A DNA stretch of 64,000 bases from Silvimonas terrae. GTDB taxonomy: Bacteria > Pseudomonadota > Gammaproteobacteria > Burkholderiales > Chitinibacteraceae. The notes below the pieces were generated by a model. That model was given only the letters and a program-made list of their open reading frames with translations, was not told the DNA's origin and ran no database searches. Position 1 is the first letter of the stretch. Each line of letters opens with the position of its first letter. Of the stretch, positions 27,058 through 36,191 are shown one piece after another. A program made the translations under genes and the position numbers. The stretch spans positions 186,001 to 250,000 of the forward strand of contig NZ_JACHHN010000006.1 of NCBI RefSeq assembly GCF_014202765.1, given 5' to 3'.

Positions 27058-27070
27058 CAAATATCCTGGA

Positions 27071-27138
27071 GTAGGGTGGATTCGGAGCAGCGCGACAATC
27101 CACCTGGCAATGGTGGATTGCTTCGCGAATCCACCCCA
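27071..27138. repeat. R2 repeat pair between malF and malG
   Basis: Two R2 units in inverted order, GTAGGGTGGATTC...CAATCCACC and GGTGGATTGC...GAATCCACCCC, able to form one long hairpin 13 bases after malF. Another palindromic interruption of this operon. Confidence 0.7.
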
Positions 27139-27234
27139 CGCCTCGCCCCATAGTTAAATGGATATCACGTGACCCGCTCAAGGGATCACATCAGGCCTGC
27201 ATGGGCCAGGCTGTCGAACGAAAGGAAAACCATC

Positions 27235-28125
27235 ATGGCCATGGTGCTGGATAAAAGTCATACCGGGCGGGTGTTTGCCACCCATCTGGCGCTGCTCGTG
27301 TTCATTGCGCTCTCGTTGTTCCCGTTCCTGATGATCATCTCGATCTCGTTGCGGGCGGGCAACTTTGCGGCGGGCAATATCATTCCGGATCACATCAGTC
27401 TGGAACACTGGAAGCTGGCGCTGGGTTTCTCATACATCGACCAGTTCGGTCATCAGGTGGACCCGCCGTTCCCTGTGCTGCACTGGTTGTGGAACTCCTG
27501 CAAGGTGGCCATGATGACCGCCGTCGTGGTGCTCACGCTCTCCACCACCTGCGCCTATGCCTTTGCCCGGCTCAAGTTTGTCGGCCGCAAATTTGGCCTG
27601 AACGCGCTGTTTCTGATGCAGATGTTCCCATCCGTGCTGTCCTTGATTGCCATCTACGCCATTTTCGACCAGATCGGTAATTACGTACCGTGGCTGGGCA
27701 TTGATAGCCACGGCAGCCTGGTGCTGGCCTATGCCGGCGGCGTGGCGCTGCATATCTGGACCATCAAGGGTTACTTCGAAACCATTCCGGTGGAAATCGA
27801 AGAAGCCGCACTGGTCGATGGCGCTAGTCATTTCCAGACTTTCCGCCTCGTTTTGCTGCCCATGGCGGTGCCGATTTTGATCGTGGTTTTCCTTCTGTCG
27901 TTCATTGGCGCGATCATCGAGTACCCGGTGGCATCAGTTTTGCTTCACCAAGAACAAAACCTCACGCTCGCCGTGGGATCGAAGTTATATCTATACACGC
28001 AGAACTATCTGTGGGGGGACTTCGCCGCCGCTGCAATCTTGTCAGGGCTGCCGATTACATTACTGTTTTTGCTTTCGCAAAAATGGATGGTCAACGGCCT
28101 GACTTCGGGCGGGGTGAAGGGTTAA
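27235..28125 (+). CDS. malG: Maltose ABC transporter permease MalG
   Basis: 296 residues, exactly the length of E. coli MalG, six predicted transmembrane helices. EAA motif [24 protein letters not shown] (about 184-207) contacts MalK; the C-terminal [14 protein letters not shown] and [12 protein letters not shown] are MalG-specific. AAGGA lies 8 bases before the ATG at 27235. From about codon 230 codon use changes: TCA, CTT, GGA, TTA, CTA and ACA, nearly absent before, appear repeatedly to the end. Confidence 0.92.
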   Translation: MAMVLDKSHTGRVFATHLALLVFIALSLFPFLMIISISLRAGNFAAGNIIPDHISLEHWKLALGFSYIDQFGHQVDPPFPVLHWLWNSCKVAMMTAVVVLTLSTTCAYAFARLKFVGRKFGLNALFLMQMFPSVLSLIAIYAIFDQIGNYVPWLGIDSHGSLVLAYAGGVALHIWTIKGYFETIPVEIEEAALVDGASHFQTFRLVLLPMAVPILIVVFLLSFIGAIIEYPVASVLLHQEQNLTLAVGSKLYLYTQNYLWGDFAAAAILSGLPITLLFLLSQKWMVNGLTSGGVKG

Positions 28126-28221
28126 GCGGGCACCAGCGCGGCCAGACGGCCAGCGGTAGCCAGCGCAAGGGGAAGGAAAAGAAATACATTGCAGTAAGCA
28201 GTAGCTTTGCACGCGACTTCG

Positions 28222-28254
28222 ACCGGTCCCCCAATGCGCGGGGCCGGTTTTTTT
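28222..28254 (+). terminator. Terminator of the alpha-glucoside operon
   Basis: ACCGGTCCCC pairs with GGGGCCGGT around a short loop and is followed by seven T. It lies about 100 bases after malG. Confidence 0.85.
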
Positions 28255-28320
28255 ATGTCCGCGCGCCGGCGGTACTTACCTGTGTAGTAGTTTCGGAACT
28301 GCCCGATTGCGTCACTTTCA

Positions 28321-28352
28321 ACAATCTGCGTCAGCCAAGTGACGAAGATTGT
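28321..28352. repeat. Hairpin in AT-richer intergenic DNA
   Basis: ACAATCTGCGTCA and TGACGAAGATTGT form a stem with one mismatch around GCCAAG. The 28255-28500 stretch holds no recognisable gene and is less GC-rich than its surroundings. Confidence 0.5.
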
Positions 28353-28513
28353 CACGTGCCAGGCTATATCTTTGATTTGCTTACAATTTGTGCCAGCAAG
28401 AAATAGCTCTGAAACACTGCCGTTCAGCGGCTCGGCGTAGTGATGAACCCTGGCGGTTAGCGAGATTGAGTGGCGTTATATTGTCAGCTAGCCCAAAGGG
28501 GAAAGCTGCCTTT

Positions 28514-28798
28514 GGTGTTGCAGTTGGTGTTGCAGTTGGTGTTGCAGTTGGTGTTGCAGTTGGTGTTGCAGTTGGTGTTGCAGTTGGTGTTGCTTTTGAC
28601 TTTCTTCCCCCATTAAAGCCCAGCGCCGAAGGAGTGGAGGGAGACCTCAGGCTCCCGACCGACTGAGGGCAGCCCGGAGGGCCGCCAGGCTGGGGTCGCC
28701 TTTCTTTGGTTCCTTTCTTTGGCGAAGCAAAGAAAGGGACGTGCTCCGGCCACCGCCGGTATCAAACGCCTTTCAAACCCGCGCCACAAGGCGCTAAC
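28514..28798 (-). repeat. Dispersed structured element, copy C
   Basis: Read on the minus strand: P0 GCGCC-TTGT-GGCGC (28781-28794), P1 CCGGC-GGTG-GCCGG (28746-28759), P2 with CC at the stem base instead of AC and the compensating GG opposite (28712-28737), linker ACCAAAGAAAGGCGACCCC, the A/C/E-type body, and 6.7 units of AACTGCAACACC (28514-28593). A long open frame of Gly-Val repeats across the satellite is almost certainly not a gene. Confidence 0.85.
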
Positions 28799-28826
28799 AC
28801 CCACAACAATATTAAACGGGCCCGCC

Positions 28827-28936
28827 ACCCCGGATTCCCGGCCATATGGCCTCCATCCGGGCTACGGAGTAGCATCTGCCAGCAAAGGCCACCTGCGGCG
28901 GCCAGACTGGATTCCGGCTCAAGGCCGGAATGACGA
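28827..28936. repeat. R1 copy and dRS3-like palindrome
   Basis: An R1 repeat in reverse orientation (28827-28864) followed by CTGGATTCCGGCTCAAGGCC then GGAATGACG (28907-28936), the CGTCATTCCGG type of palindrome in reverse. No gene in 28937-29111 before creA. Confidence 0.7.
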
Positions 28937-29111
28937 GATCATGGTCGGACAAGCGGTCCATGCTTGCAAACACCGCCACCCCGAATCCCTCCTCCCGCCA
29001 TCCAGACAACGAACCTGCTATCCTGCACCGCGCGCTCATACCCCGCCGCTGCGCATCGTCACGCCCCGGCAACGCCAGCATGCCTATGCTGGCAAAAAAG
29101 GAGCCCTCCCC

Positions 29112-29579
29112 ATGAAAGCTGCCGCTATAGTCGTCACCCTGCTGTCGCTTGCTGCCCTGAGCCACGCCGAAGAAATCGGCTCGGTCGATACCGCCTTCCA
29201 GTGGATCGGCCCGGATCACAAAATTGTGGTCGAGGCGTTTGATGATCCATCCGTCAATGGCGTAGCCTGTTACGTCTCGCGCGCCAAGACCGGCGGATTG
29301 AGTGGGGCGGTGGGTCTGGCCAAAGACCCGTCGCGTTTTTCTGTCGCCTGCCGGCAGGTAGGGCAGATCAAATTCGTCAAACCGCTGCCCAAACAGGAAG
29401 AGGTCTTCAAGCAGGGCGCATCGCTGGTGTTCAAGCATGTGCGCGTGGTGCGCATTGTGGACGTCAAACGCAATGCGCTGACCTATCTCAGTTACTCGGA
29501 CAAGCTTGTGGATGGCAGTCCGGATAACGCCATCACCGCCGTGGCGGTGAGCGGCCAGGCTATCCCGGTTAAACCTTGA
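29112..29579 (+). CDS. creA: CreA-family periplasmic protein
   Basis: 155 residues with a signal peptide ending at LSHAEE (about residue 20). The conserved CreA body follows: [26 protein letters not shown] (from about residue 20), [12 protein letters not shown], and [22 protein letters not shown] near the C terminus. The function of CreA is not known. Start at 29112 set by AAGGAG 8 bases upstream and by the signal peptide. slyX follows after 18 bases. Confidence 0.9.
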   Translation: MKAAAIVVTLLSLAALSHAEEIGSVDTAFQWIGPDHKIVVEAFDDPSVNGVACYVSRAKTGGLSGAVGLAKDPSRFSVACRQVGQIKFVKPLPKQEEVFKQGASLVFKHVRVVRIVDVKRNALTYLSYSDKLVDGSPDNAITAVAVSGQAIPVKP

Positions 29580-29597
29580 ATGCCCCAGGAGGCACCG

Positions 29598-29804
29598 ATG
29601 GAATCCCGTATTACCGAACTGGAAATCAAGGTCGCGTTGCAGGATGATCTGCTCGATGCGCTCAACCGTGTCGTGGCCGAACAGTCTTTGCAGATCAGCC
29701 GCTTGCAGCAAGAACTGATGATACTGGCGGGCAATGTCCGCACGCTGGAGGCCGACAGCGGCCGCAGTTCGTCGCTGCGGGATGAAATTCCGCCGCATTA
29801 CTAA
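29598..29804 (+). CDS. slyX: SlyX family protein
   Basis: 68-residue coiled-coil protein with the SlyX heptad pattern, ESRITELEIKVALQDDLLDALNRVV followed by QISRLQQEL, and the terminal DEIPPHY that characterises the family. Function unknown. The ATG at 29598 is preferred over one at 29580 because CAGGAGG lies between them. Likely an operon with creA. Confidence 0.88.
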   Translation: MESRITELEIKVALQDDLLDALNRVVAEQSLQISRLQQELMILAGNVRTLEADSGRSSSLRDEIPPHY

Positions 29805-29957
29805 GGCGTGGCCCCGGCCGGTTCCATCCTGGCGTATGCCAATACGCACAATGCGCGCCGCCCCATGCGCCTGCTATCCTTGAGAGTATTCTCAAAAAGC
29901 AGTCCTGCGGCCCGGACAGGAAAACCGGCTGCGCTTACCCAATAACCGGAGAATTTC

Positions 29958-30647
29958 ATGGCCAAACTGGTACTTGTGCGCCACGGCGAATCGCAGTGGA
30001 ATCTGGAAAACCGCTTCACCGGCTGGGTGGATGTGGATATCACGGAAAAGGGCGCGGCCGAAGCGCGTAGTGCGGGTGAACGCCTGAAAGCCGCCGGTTA
30101 TACCTTTGATGTGGCGTATACCTCGGTGCTCAAGCGCGCCATCCGCACGCTGTGGCATGTGCAGGACGCCATGGATCAGATGTGGATTCCGGTAAAGATC
30201 AACTGGCGTTTGAATGAGCGTCACTACGGCGCGCTGTCTGGCCTGAACAAGGCCGAAACTGCCGCGCAGCACGGTGATGAGCAAGTACGCATCTGGCGCC
30301 GTAGCTATGATGTACGTCCGCCTGCGCTGGAAGCCGGTGACAGCCGCGATGTATTTGGCGATCCGCGCTACGCCGGTGCCACCCGCGCCGAAGTGCCGCT
30401 GACCGAATGCCTGAAAGACACCGTCGAACGCGTGTTGCCCTACTGGGAGTCTGACATTGCCCAGTCGCTGCGCGAAGGCAAAAACGTATTGATTGCCGCC
30501 CACGGTAATTCGCTGCGGGCGCTGGTCAAATATCTGGAAAATGTCTCTGATGCAGACATCATGGGCGTTGAAATCCCGAATGGTGCGCCGCTGATTTATG
30601 ACTTTGATGAGAACCTGAAGCCGACCCGCATTGGTTATCTGGCTTAA
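29958..30647 (+). CDS. gpmA: 2,3-bisphosphoglycerate-dependent phosphoglycerate mutase
   Basis: 229-residue glycolytic enzyme interconverting 3- and 2-phosphoglycerate. Phospho-acceptor His9 in [10 protein letters not shown], the substrate loop [30 protein letters not shown] (about residues 88-99) and the second catalytic His in [16 protein letters not shown] (about 179-194) are all present. ATG preceded by CGGAG. Monocistronic, with a terminator 15 bases after the stop. Confidence 0.97.
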   Translation: MAKLVLVRHGESQWNLENRFTGWVDVDITEKGAAEARSAGERLKAAGYTFDVAYTSVLKRAIRTLWHVQDAMDQMWIPVKINWRLNERHYGALSGLNKAETAAQHGDEQVRIWRRSYDVRPPALEAGDSRDVFGDPRYAGATRAEVPLTECLKDTVERVLPYWESDIAQSLREGKNVLIAAHGNSLRALVKYLENVSDADIMGVEIPNGAPLIYDFDENLKPTRIGYLA

Positions 30648-30661
30648 GTTGTGACCCACAG

Positions 30662-30687
30662 CCGGGCGGTGCAAACCGCCCGGTTTT
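30662..30687 (+). terminator. Terminator after gpmA
   Basis: CCGGGCGGT pairs with ACCGCCCGG around GCAA and is followed by TTTTGTTTTTT. Confidence 0.88.
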
Positions 30688-30711
30688 GTTTTTTGTTACC
30701 CGTTCACGTTT

Positions 30712-32409
30712 ATGCGTCTGCTTTCACTGATTGTCCTGGCTCTGCTCTGGAGCCGGCTGGCCATTGCGGCCGAACTCCCCGTTGCCAATCGTACGGTTGA
30801 AGTGGAAATCCTTGCGCTCAATGATTTTCACGGCAATCTGTTGCCGACGCCGTTTTACGCGCCGCAAGCCGATGGCGGCTGGCGTATGCAACCGGCCGGC
30901 GGCATTGAGGCGCTGGCGAGCCTGGTGCGCCAGGAGCGCGCGCGCAACCCGCAGCTGATCTTTGTCGGCGGCGGCGATCTGATCGGCGCCAGTCCGCTCA
31001 ATTCTGCCTTGCTGCGTGACGAGCCCACTGTTGCTGCCCTCAATCAGTTGGGGCTGGAGTTTTCTGCGCTCGGTAACCATGAGCTGGACCGTGGTCGTGA
31101 CGAGTTGTTGCGCATGCAAAAGGGCGGCTGCGACTCGGTTGATCCGCAGCGTGCCTGCAAATACGCGCCTACCTATGACGGCGCGCGGTTTAGCTGGATT
31201 GCCGCCAACGTGCTCGATACCGCCACGCACCAGACCCTCCTGCCGTCTTACGCCGTGCGCGAGGTCAATGGCGTGCGGGTGGCATTCATTGGTGCCGTGC
31301 TCAAATCCACGCCGCTGATTGTCGATGCCGACGGCGTGGCCGGGTTGAGTTTCGAGGACGAAGCCAATGCCATCAACCGCGTGGTGTTCCAGTTACGCAA
31401 GCAAGGTATCCGCGTGTTCGTGGCGCTGATTCATCAGGGTGGGGACAGCCGGCAGCACTTTGATGTGGAAAACTGCGACACCTTGACCGGCGAGATTGTC
31501 GGCATCGTCAAGCGGCTGGACCCGGACGTGCGCACTGTGATTTCCGGCCATACCCACCGGGGTTATCAATGCCGGGTGGACCATAAACTGGTGACGCAGG
31601 CCGACGACTATGGGCATCTGCTGACCCGCATTACCCTGAAGATTGACGCCATCACCGGGAAGGAAGTGGGCGAGCGCTCGGTTAACCTGGTCGTTGACCC
31701 GGCCCGGCTGCCGCCGGACCCCGCCATGCACGCCATCGTGGCGCGTGCACAGTCGCTGACCGATCCTGCTGCCGCGCGCGTGGTGGGCAAGCTGGCGGTG
31801 ACCCAACTGGTCCGCGCCGGCAAAATGCACCCGGATACCGGCGAAGCGCCGCTGGGAGATCTGGTGGCCGATGCTTTCCTGGCGGCAACCCGCCAATGGA
31901 ATACCCAGATTGCTTTTGTGAACCGCAGCAGCCTGCGCGCAGATTTGCCGGTCTCGCCGGTCATGAGCCAGAGCGTGAGCTGGGGCGACGCCTTTGCCAC
32001 GCTGCCGTTTGGCAACAAACTGGTGCTGATGACATTGACCGGCGCGCAGATCAAAACCGCGCTGGAACAGCAATGGACGTTGACCGCCTCCACTGCCCAC
32101 GTCATGCAGGTGTCCGGCGGCTTTGCCTATGCCTGGGATGGTGCCGCACCGATCAAGGAGCGCATAGAGACGTCCTCTCTGGTGCTGAACGGGCATCCGC
32201 TTGAACCCGAGCAAACCTACCGCGTGGTGATGAGTGATTTTCTGGCGGAAGGTGGGGATGGCGTATCGGTGTTCCGGGACGGCACCGACCGCCTCATCAC
32301 CCCGCTGACGGATTTACAGGCCCTGACTGGTCACATCCAGCGCCGTAGCGCCGCCAACAACCCGCCAGGCCATGCGTTGGCGGCAGACCGGATCGTGCGG
32401 CGCAATTGA
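30712..32409 (+). CDS. Periplasmic 5'-nucleotidase / metallophosphatase
   Basis: 565 residues, signal peptide ending at AIAAE (about residue 20). N-terminal metallophosphatase domain with the metal motifs LALNDFHGN (about 35-43), GGGDLIGAS, GNHELDRG (about 121-128) and GHTHRGYQC (about 282-290), followed by the C-terminal nucleotide-binding domain (about 345-540) with the EGGDGVSVF segment. UshA-like proteins dephosphorylate extracellular nucleotides to feed nucleoside uptake. A convergent inverted repeat pair separates it from degV. Confidence 0.9.
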   Translation: MRLLSLIVLALLWSRLAIAAELPVANRTVEVEILALNDFHGNLLPTPFYAPQADGGWRMQPAGGIEALASLVRQERARNPQLIFVGGGDLIGASPLNSALLRDEPTVAALNQLGLEFSALGNHELDRGRDELLRMQKGGCDSVDPQRACKYAPTYDGARFSWIAANVLDTATHQTLLPSYAVREVNGVRVAFIGAVLKSTPLIVDADGVAGLSFEDEANAINRVVFQLRKQGIRVFVALIHQGGDSRQHFDVENCDTLTGEIVGIVKRLDPDVRTVISGHTHRGYQCRVDHKLVTQADDYGHLLTRITLKIDAITGKEVGERSVNLVVDPARLPPDPAMHAIVARAQSLTDPAAARVVGKLAVTQLVRAGKMHPDTGEAPLGDLVADAFLAATRQWNTQIAFVNRSSLRADLPVSPVMSQSVSWGDAFATLPFGNKLVLMTLTGAQIKTALEQQWTLTASTAHVMQVSGGFAYAWDGAAPIKERIETSSLVLNGHPLEPEQTYRVVMSDFLAEGGDGVSVFRDGTDRLITPLTDLQALTGHIQRRSAANNPPGHALAADRIVRRN

Positions 32410-32433
32410 GGCGGAGCGAGCTGGACGGAGTGC

Positions 32434-32465
32434 GTAGGGTGGATTGCTGCGCGAATCCACCCTAC
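32434..32465. repeat. Perfect R2 palindrome
   Basis: GTAGGGTGGATT and AATCCACCCTAC are perfect 12-base arms around GCTGCGCG, 24 bases after the nucleotidase stop. Confidence 0.8.
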
Positions 32466-32474
32466 AGACTGACT

Positions 32475-32613
32475 CGTCACTCCCGCGAAGGCGGGAATCC
32501 AGAACGTAGCCCGGATGGAGCCGGAGGCGGGAATCCGGGGCAAGCTGGCAGGTACTTGCAAGTGCTTGCATATTGGGTCTCCCCGGATTCCCGCTTCGCT
32601 TCATCCGGGCTAC
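32475..32613. repeat. dRS3-like unit plus inverted R1 pair between convergent genes
   Basis: CACTCCCGCGAAGGCGGGAA (32479-32498) is followed by R1 forward (32516-32540) and R1 reverse (32581-32613). The two R1 units can pair over their whole length. They sit between the convergent 5'-nucleotidase and degV genes, where a bidirectional terminator would be useful. Confidence 0.75.
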
Positions 32614-32628
32614 GGTTTGCCCCAGCCG

Positions 32629-33576
32629 TTAATCCAGCGTCGCTTCCCGGGGCGAGGCAAATGCCACTGACACGCCGCCCGTCCCGATATTCACCCCTGC
32701 AGTCAGGCTCATTTCCGACACCAGCACGGTTACGCCCTGTTGCTGGGCTGTTTTTTGCAGGCGGCCAAAGCCGGGCAGGGCAGATACGCGAGCCGGGTCA
32801 CCGCCATAACTCACGGTCACGATAGGCGCATCCAGTCCGGATTCGATGTGGGAAACGGCCAGATCAAACAACTTTTGTACGCCGGTTTCAAACCCGCGAA
32901 TGCGCGCCACCGGCTCGGTGTTGCCCTGAAAGCCCCGGATCACCGGTTTGATATCCAGGGCCGAGCCCATCATGTAAGACATCAGCCCCACACTCTTGTC
33001 GCCCTTGCGCCGCGCCTGCGTGCGCAACTGGCCCAGGTTTTCCGGGATCAGGAAGGCTTGTGTGGTTTTTTGCAGGCGTTCGATCTGGCGGATGATTTCC
33101 AGGGTAGAGGTCCCGGCCGCAGCCAGGCGCGCTACTTCACCCACCACCAGACCTTGCCCGGTAAAGAGGTTGTTGCTGTCAAACACCCGCAGCGAGAACG
33201 GGCCGGTGACGGCGGCTTGTTCCCGGATCGGCTTGTAGCTGTTCAGAATGCCCAGCGCGGCCTGAGTGGCGTTTTCGTGGATTTTGCTGCGGCTGGACAT
33301 CACGGTCAGACAAAACACGTAATCAAACTCAACCACCAGTTTGTCCAGGAACAGCTTGCGGATCTCGTCGACCGAGTAAGGCGAAGATTCGTATCCGGAA
33401 TTACCGGCCTCCAGGCGCTCCCGATAGAACTTGAGCGTGGCCGCGGTATCCCGGTTGTCGATGAAGGTTTGACCTTCCGCGTCTTGAATGGTGATGGGCA
33501 GGATGACGATGCCATGCTCATCCAGGTATGAGCGTGGCAGGTCGCAGCAGGAATCGGTGACGATGCCGATGCGCAT
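32629..33576 (-). CDS. DegV family fatty-acid-binding protein
   Basis: 315 residues. The N-terminal IVTDSCCDLP motif and the MSSRSKIHENATQAA, SNNLFTGQGLVVGE and TVSYGGDPAR segments are DegV hallmarks. Gram-positive relatives (FakB) bind a fatty acid for phosphorylation by FakA; the role in betaproteobacteria is not established and no fakA is nearby. GGAGG lies 8 bases before the ATG. Confidence 0.88.
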   Translation of the reverse strand: MRIGIVTDSCCDLPRSYLDEHGIVILPITIQDAEGQTFIDNRDTAATLKFYRERLEAGNSGYESSPYSVDEIRKLFLDKLVVEFDYVFCLTVMSSRSKIHENATQAALGILNSYKPIREQAAVTGPFSLRVFDSNNLFTGQGLVVGEVARLAAAGTSTLEIIRQIERLQKTTQAFLIPENLGQLRTQARRKGDKSVGLMSYMMGSALDIKPVIRGFQGNTEPVARIRGFETGVQKLFDLAVSHIESGLDAPIVTVSYGGDPARVSALPGFGRLQKTAQQQGVTVLVSEMSLTAGVNIGTGGVSVAFASPREATLD

Positions 33577-33898
33577 GCGGATTTCCTCCAGAGTGGTACG
33601 GGCGTTGTTATATGTTCATCAATACGGCTTCGCCGTACATGACGCCGGCATGGCTCGCAATGATGCCAGTTACATTACAGATAGCAAAACGATGGGAGGC
33701 CGCACAACAGGGATAACCGGCAGGGGCGGCGTTTCAAACCATACTTGTGTTGCACAAGTGTGGCAGCACAGCCGCAAGTTCAAATAGAACAGGGCGCAAA
33801 GCCGCGTCTTTCAAGGCATCCAGCCATGCTGACACGGCGCTGGCACGCGTTGCACATGCCATTGGTCTGCCTGGCTTGCCGTGACATGAATACAACAA
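33577..33898. other. Intergenic region upstream of degV
   Basis: No gene recognised. A perfect inverted repeat ACTTGTG-TTG-CACAAGT is at 33743-33759, a possible operator with no assigned regulator. The region also precedes nothing on the plus strand. Confidence 0.4.
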
Positions 33899-33917
33899 AC
33901 CCGACGCAAGGTCGGGT
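33899..33917 (-). terminator. Terminator of the gluconate operon
   Basis: On the minus strand ACCCGAC-CTTGC-GTCGGGT is followed by TTGTTG. It lies 25 bases after the gntK stop. Confidence 0.7.
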
Positions 33918-33941
33918 CTGGTGGAGTAAAAAACCGTCGGG

Positions 33942-34433
33942 TCAGGCAGCGCCGAGCCGGCGCAGCACCTCGCTGGCGATCTCATCGGGCGGTGGGGCGA
34001 TATCGACGACGATGGCGTGTTCCGGCATTTCCAGAATATCGATCTGGCTCTGCAACAGATGCGGATCAAAAAAGTGACCCTTGCGCTGCGCCAGACGCTG
34101 CTGCAAGAGTTCCGCCGTGCCATTGAGCAGCACAAAATGGATATCCGCTTCCCCAGGATAAGCCAGTTTCTCGCGGTAGATTTCCTTGAGCGCAGAGCAG
34201 GTGAATACATGGGTGACCCCGCGCTGACGGTAATCCTCAATCGCGGCGCGAATGGCCGCCAGCCAGGGCCAGCGGTCGTCATCGGTCAGGGGGATGCCAT
34301 TGTGCATTTTTTCGATATTGGACTTGCTGTGAAACACGTCCGCATCCGAAAAACCACAGTCCAGTTTCTTGGCCAGCAATTGCCCCACGGTGGTTTTACC
34401 GCTGCCCGATACACCCATCAAAATCAGAATCAT
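33942..34433 (-). CDS. gntK: Gluconokinase
   Basis: 163-residue P-loop kinase that phosphorylates gluconate to 6-phosphogluconate. Walker A GVSGSGKTT (about residues 7-15), FHSKSNIEKMHNGIPLTDDDRWPWL (about 34-58) and the CSALKEIYREKL segment are gluconokinase signatures. The ATG at 34433 has GGAG 8 bases upstream; the upstream in-frame codons would need a TTG. Second gene after gntP, from which it is separated by a terminator-like hairpin. Confidence 0.93.
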   Translation of the reverse strand: MILILMGVSGSGKTTVGQLLAKKLDCGFSDADVFHSKSNIEKMHNGIPLTDDDRWPWLAAIRAAIEDYRQRGVTHVFTCSALKEIYREKLAYPGEADIHFVLLNGTAELLQQRLAQRKGHFFDPHLLQSQIDILEMPEHAIVVDIAPPPDEIASEVLRRLGAA

Positions 34434-34446
34434 GTTACCGCTCCGC

Positions 34447-34482
34447 AAAAAACGCGGCCTGCCGCCGAAGGGCGACGGGCCG
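34447..34482 (-). terminator. Terminator or attenuator between gntP and gntK
   Basis: On the minus strand CGGCC...CGCC-CTTC-GGCG...GGCCG is followed by six T, ending about 14 bases before the gntK start codon. It may reduce gntK relative to gntP. Confidence 0.65.
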
Positions 34483-34500
34483 TTTGCTGCACAATGAAGA

Positions 34501-35841
34501 TCAGGAGACCACGGTGGCCAGCGCCAGCGTCAGCAACAGCGCAACCACCGAGATAATGGTTTCACACACGGACCACGTTTTAAGGGTCTGCGGTACGGTC
34601 ATGTTGAAGTATTCCTTCACCAGCCAGAAACCGCCATCGTTCACGTGCGAGAAAATCAGCGAGCCCGCGCCGGTGGTCAGTACCATCAGTTCCGGATGCG
34701 CGCCGGCTGCGGCGGCAATCGGCGCCACAATCCCGCAAGCGGTCGTCATGGCGACGGTGGCGGAACCCGTGGCCAGGCGAATCAGCACGGCGACCATCCA
34801 GCCCAGCAACAATGGGCTGATATGTGCGCTGGTGGCCATATCCACCACGACTTTGGAGACACCGCTATCCATCAGGATGCGACCAAAGCCGCCACCGGCA
34901 CCCACCACCAGGGTAATGGTGGCCGTCGGGGCCAGACATTCATTGCTGAACTTGAGGATGGTTTCACGGCTGATGCCGCGCGCCAGACCCAGCGTCCAGA
35001 AGCTGACCAAGGTGGCAATCAACAGCGCCATGACCGAATTGCCAATCAGCTTGAGGAAGTTGTTACCCAGCGTGCCGCTGGCAAAGAACAGATCGGCCCA
35101 GCTACCGATCAGCATCAGCACGACAGGCAGCAAAATGGTGCCCAGGGTGATGGCAAAGCTGGGCAGTTCGCGCTCTTTGTCTTGCGCGAACTGCTTCATC
35201 ATCGGGTTTTCACCATCCAGCTTGATGACCTTGCTGATCTGTTTGGCAAACACCGGGCCAGCCAGCAAGGCCGTGGGGATACCGACAATAAGCGAATACA
35301 GAATGGTGCGGCCAATATCAGCGTGATATGCCGTCACGGCCAGCAACGCTGCCGGGTGGGGCGGGATCAGGCCGTGCACGACAGAGAGGCCGGCCACCAT
35401 GGAAATCCCGACCAGTACCATGGAGGTATTGGTGCGCTTGGCGACGTTGAAGGCAATGGGGATCAACAACACAAAACCCACTTCAAAGAACACCGGCAGG
35501 CCGACAATCAAACCAATGGTGACCATGGCCCAATGGACGTTCTTCTCGCCAAACCAGTCAATCAGCGTGCGCGCAATGCGCTCCGCGCCGCCAGATTCGG
35601 CCATCATCTTGCCCAGCATGGTGCCCAGTGCAATCACGAGTGCAATATGCCCGAGCGTATTGCCCACGCCGGTTTCAAACGATTTGACGATGGTGGTCAT
35701 GGGCATGCCGGCGGAAACCGCCAACACAAACGACACCACCAACAGTGTGATGAATGGATTCATCTTGAAGCGCGCGATCAGGACGATCAGCGCAATAATC
35801 GCCACCAGGGCGTAGATCAGCAGCAAGCTACCCTGCACCAT
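34501..35841 (-). CDS. gntP: GntP-family gluconate:H+ symporter
   Basis: 446-residue inner-membrane permease with about 12 hydrophobic segments. GLIPPHPAALLAV (about residues 139-151), the NPMMKQFAQDKERELPSF loop and DGGFWLVKEYFN near the C terminus are GntP-family features. Next to gluconokinase the likely substrate is gluconate, although some relatives (DsdX) carry D-serine, and a D-amino-acid cluster lies just upstream. ATG at 35841 with AGGAG 11 bases upstream; the in-frame extension further upstream is rejected. Confidence 0.9.
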   Translation of the reverse strand: MVQGSLLLIYALVAIIALIVLIARFKMNPFITLLVVSFVLAVSAGMPMTTIVKSFETGVGNTLGHIALVIALGTMLGKMMAESGGAERIARTLIDWFGEKNVHWAMVTIGLIVGLPVFFEVGFVLLIPIAFNVAKRTNTSMVLVGISMVAGLSVVHGLIPPHPAALLAVTAYHADIGRTILYSLIVGIPTALLAGPVFAKQISKVIKLDGENPMMKQFAQDKERELPSFAITLGTILLPVVLMLIGSWADLFFASGTLGNNFLKLIGNSVMALLIATLVSFWTLGLARGISRETILKFSNECLAPTATITLVVGAGGGFGRILMDSGVSKVVVDMATSAHISPLLLGWMVAVLIRLATGSATVAMTTACGIVAPIAAAAGAHPELMVLTTGAGSLIFSHVNDGGFWLVKEYFNMTVPQTLKTWSVCETIISVVALLLTLALATVVS

Positions 35842-36191
35842 TTTTGAGTCGACTCCTGTTTTGCCTTGTGGTGCGACTGACCCGGGCGGCGTGATGACGC
35901 CCGTGTGTGCGAGTCGCATTTAAAAGCTTTGTAGTTAGGTCCGGGCCGTTTTACCGGTGAATTTGTAGCGCACTCCCATGCGCTTTCACCGCTGGACCCA
36001 TCGCCGTCCCAAAAAAGCGGTCAGGCGACTGGCTTATAACATCATGATTTACGACTTATGTTAACGTTAACATCGACAGTTTTTGTCGTGTATCAGGGAA
36101 GAACCGTAGTCGCCCGGATGAACGCTACATGCATCATCCAGAAGACGACGGGGTGACGCATGGGCCATCTGGCGGACACTTCGATCATCGG
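35842..36191. other. gntP upstream region
   Basis: 350 bases without a gene. Apart from the GntR-like palindrome at 36058-36073, nothing of the dispersed repeat families is seen. Confidence 0.5.
36058..36073. promoter_or_regulatory. GntR-like operator
   Basis: ATGTTAACGTTAACAT is a perfect 16-base palindrome and differs only in the centre from the E. coli GntR operator consensus ATGTTACCGGTAACAT (from memory). It lies 217 bases upstream of gntP. No GntR gene is in the window, so the regulator would be encoded elsewhere. Confidence 0.6.

Noticed and set aside
28388-28666. Long open frame coding Gly-Val repeats
   Set aside because: It is the translation of the element C satellite and body; other copies give unrelated open frames from the same DNA.
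33734-34282. Open frame opposite in phase within gntK
   Set aside because: Shadow of the gluconokinase gene, whose motifs are unambiguous.
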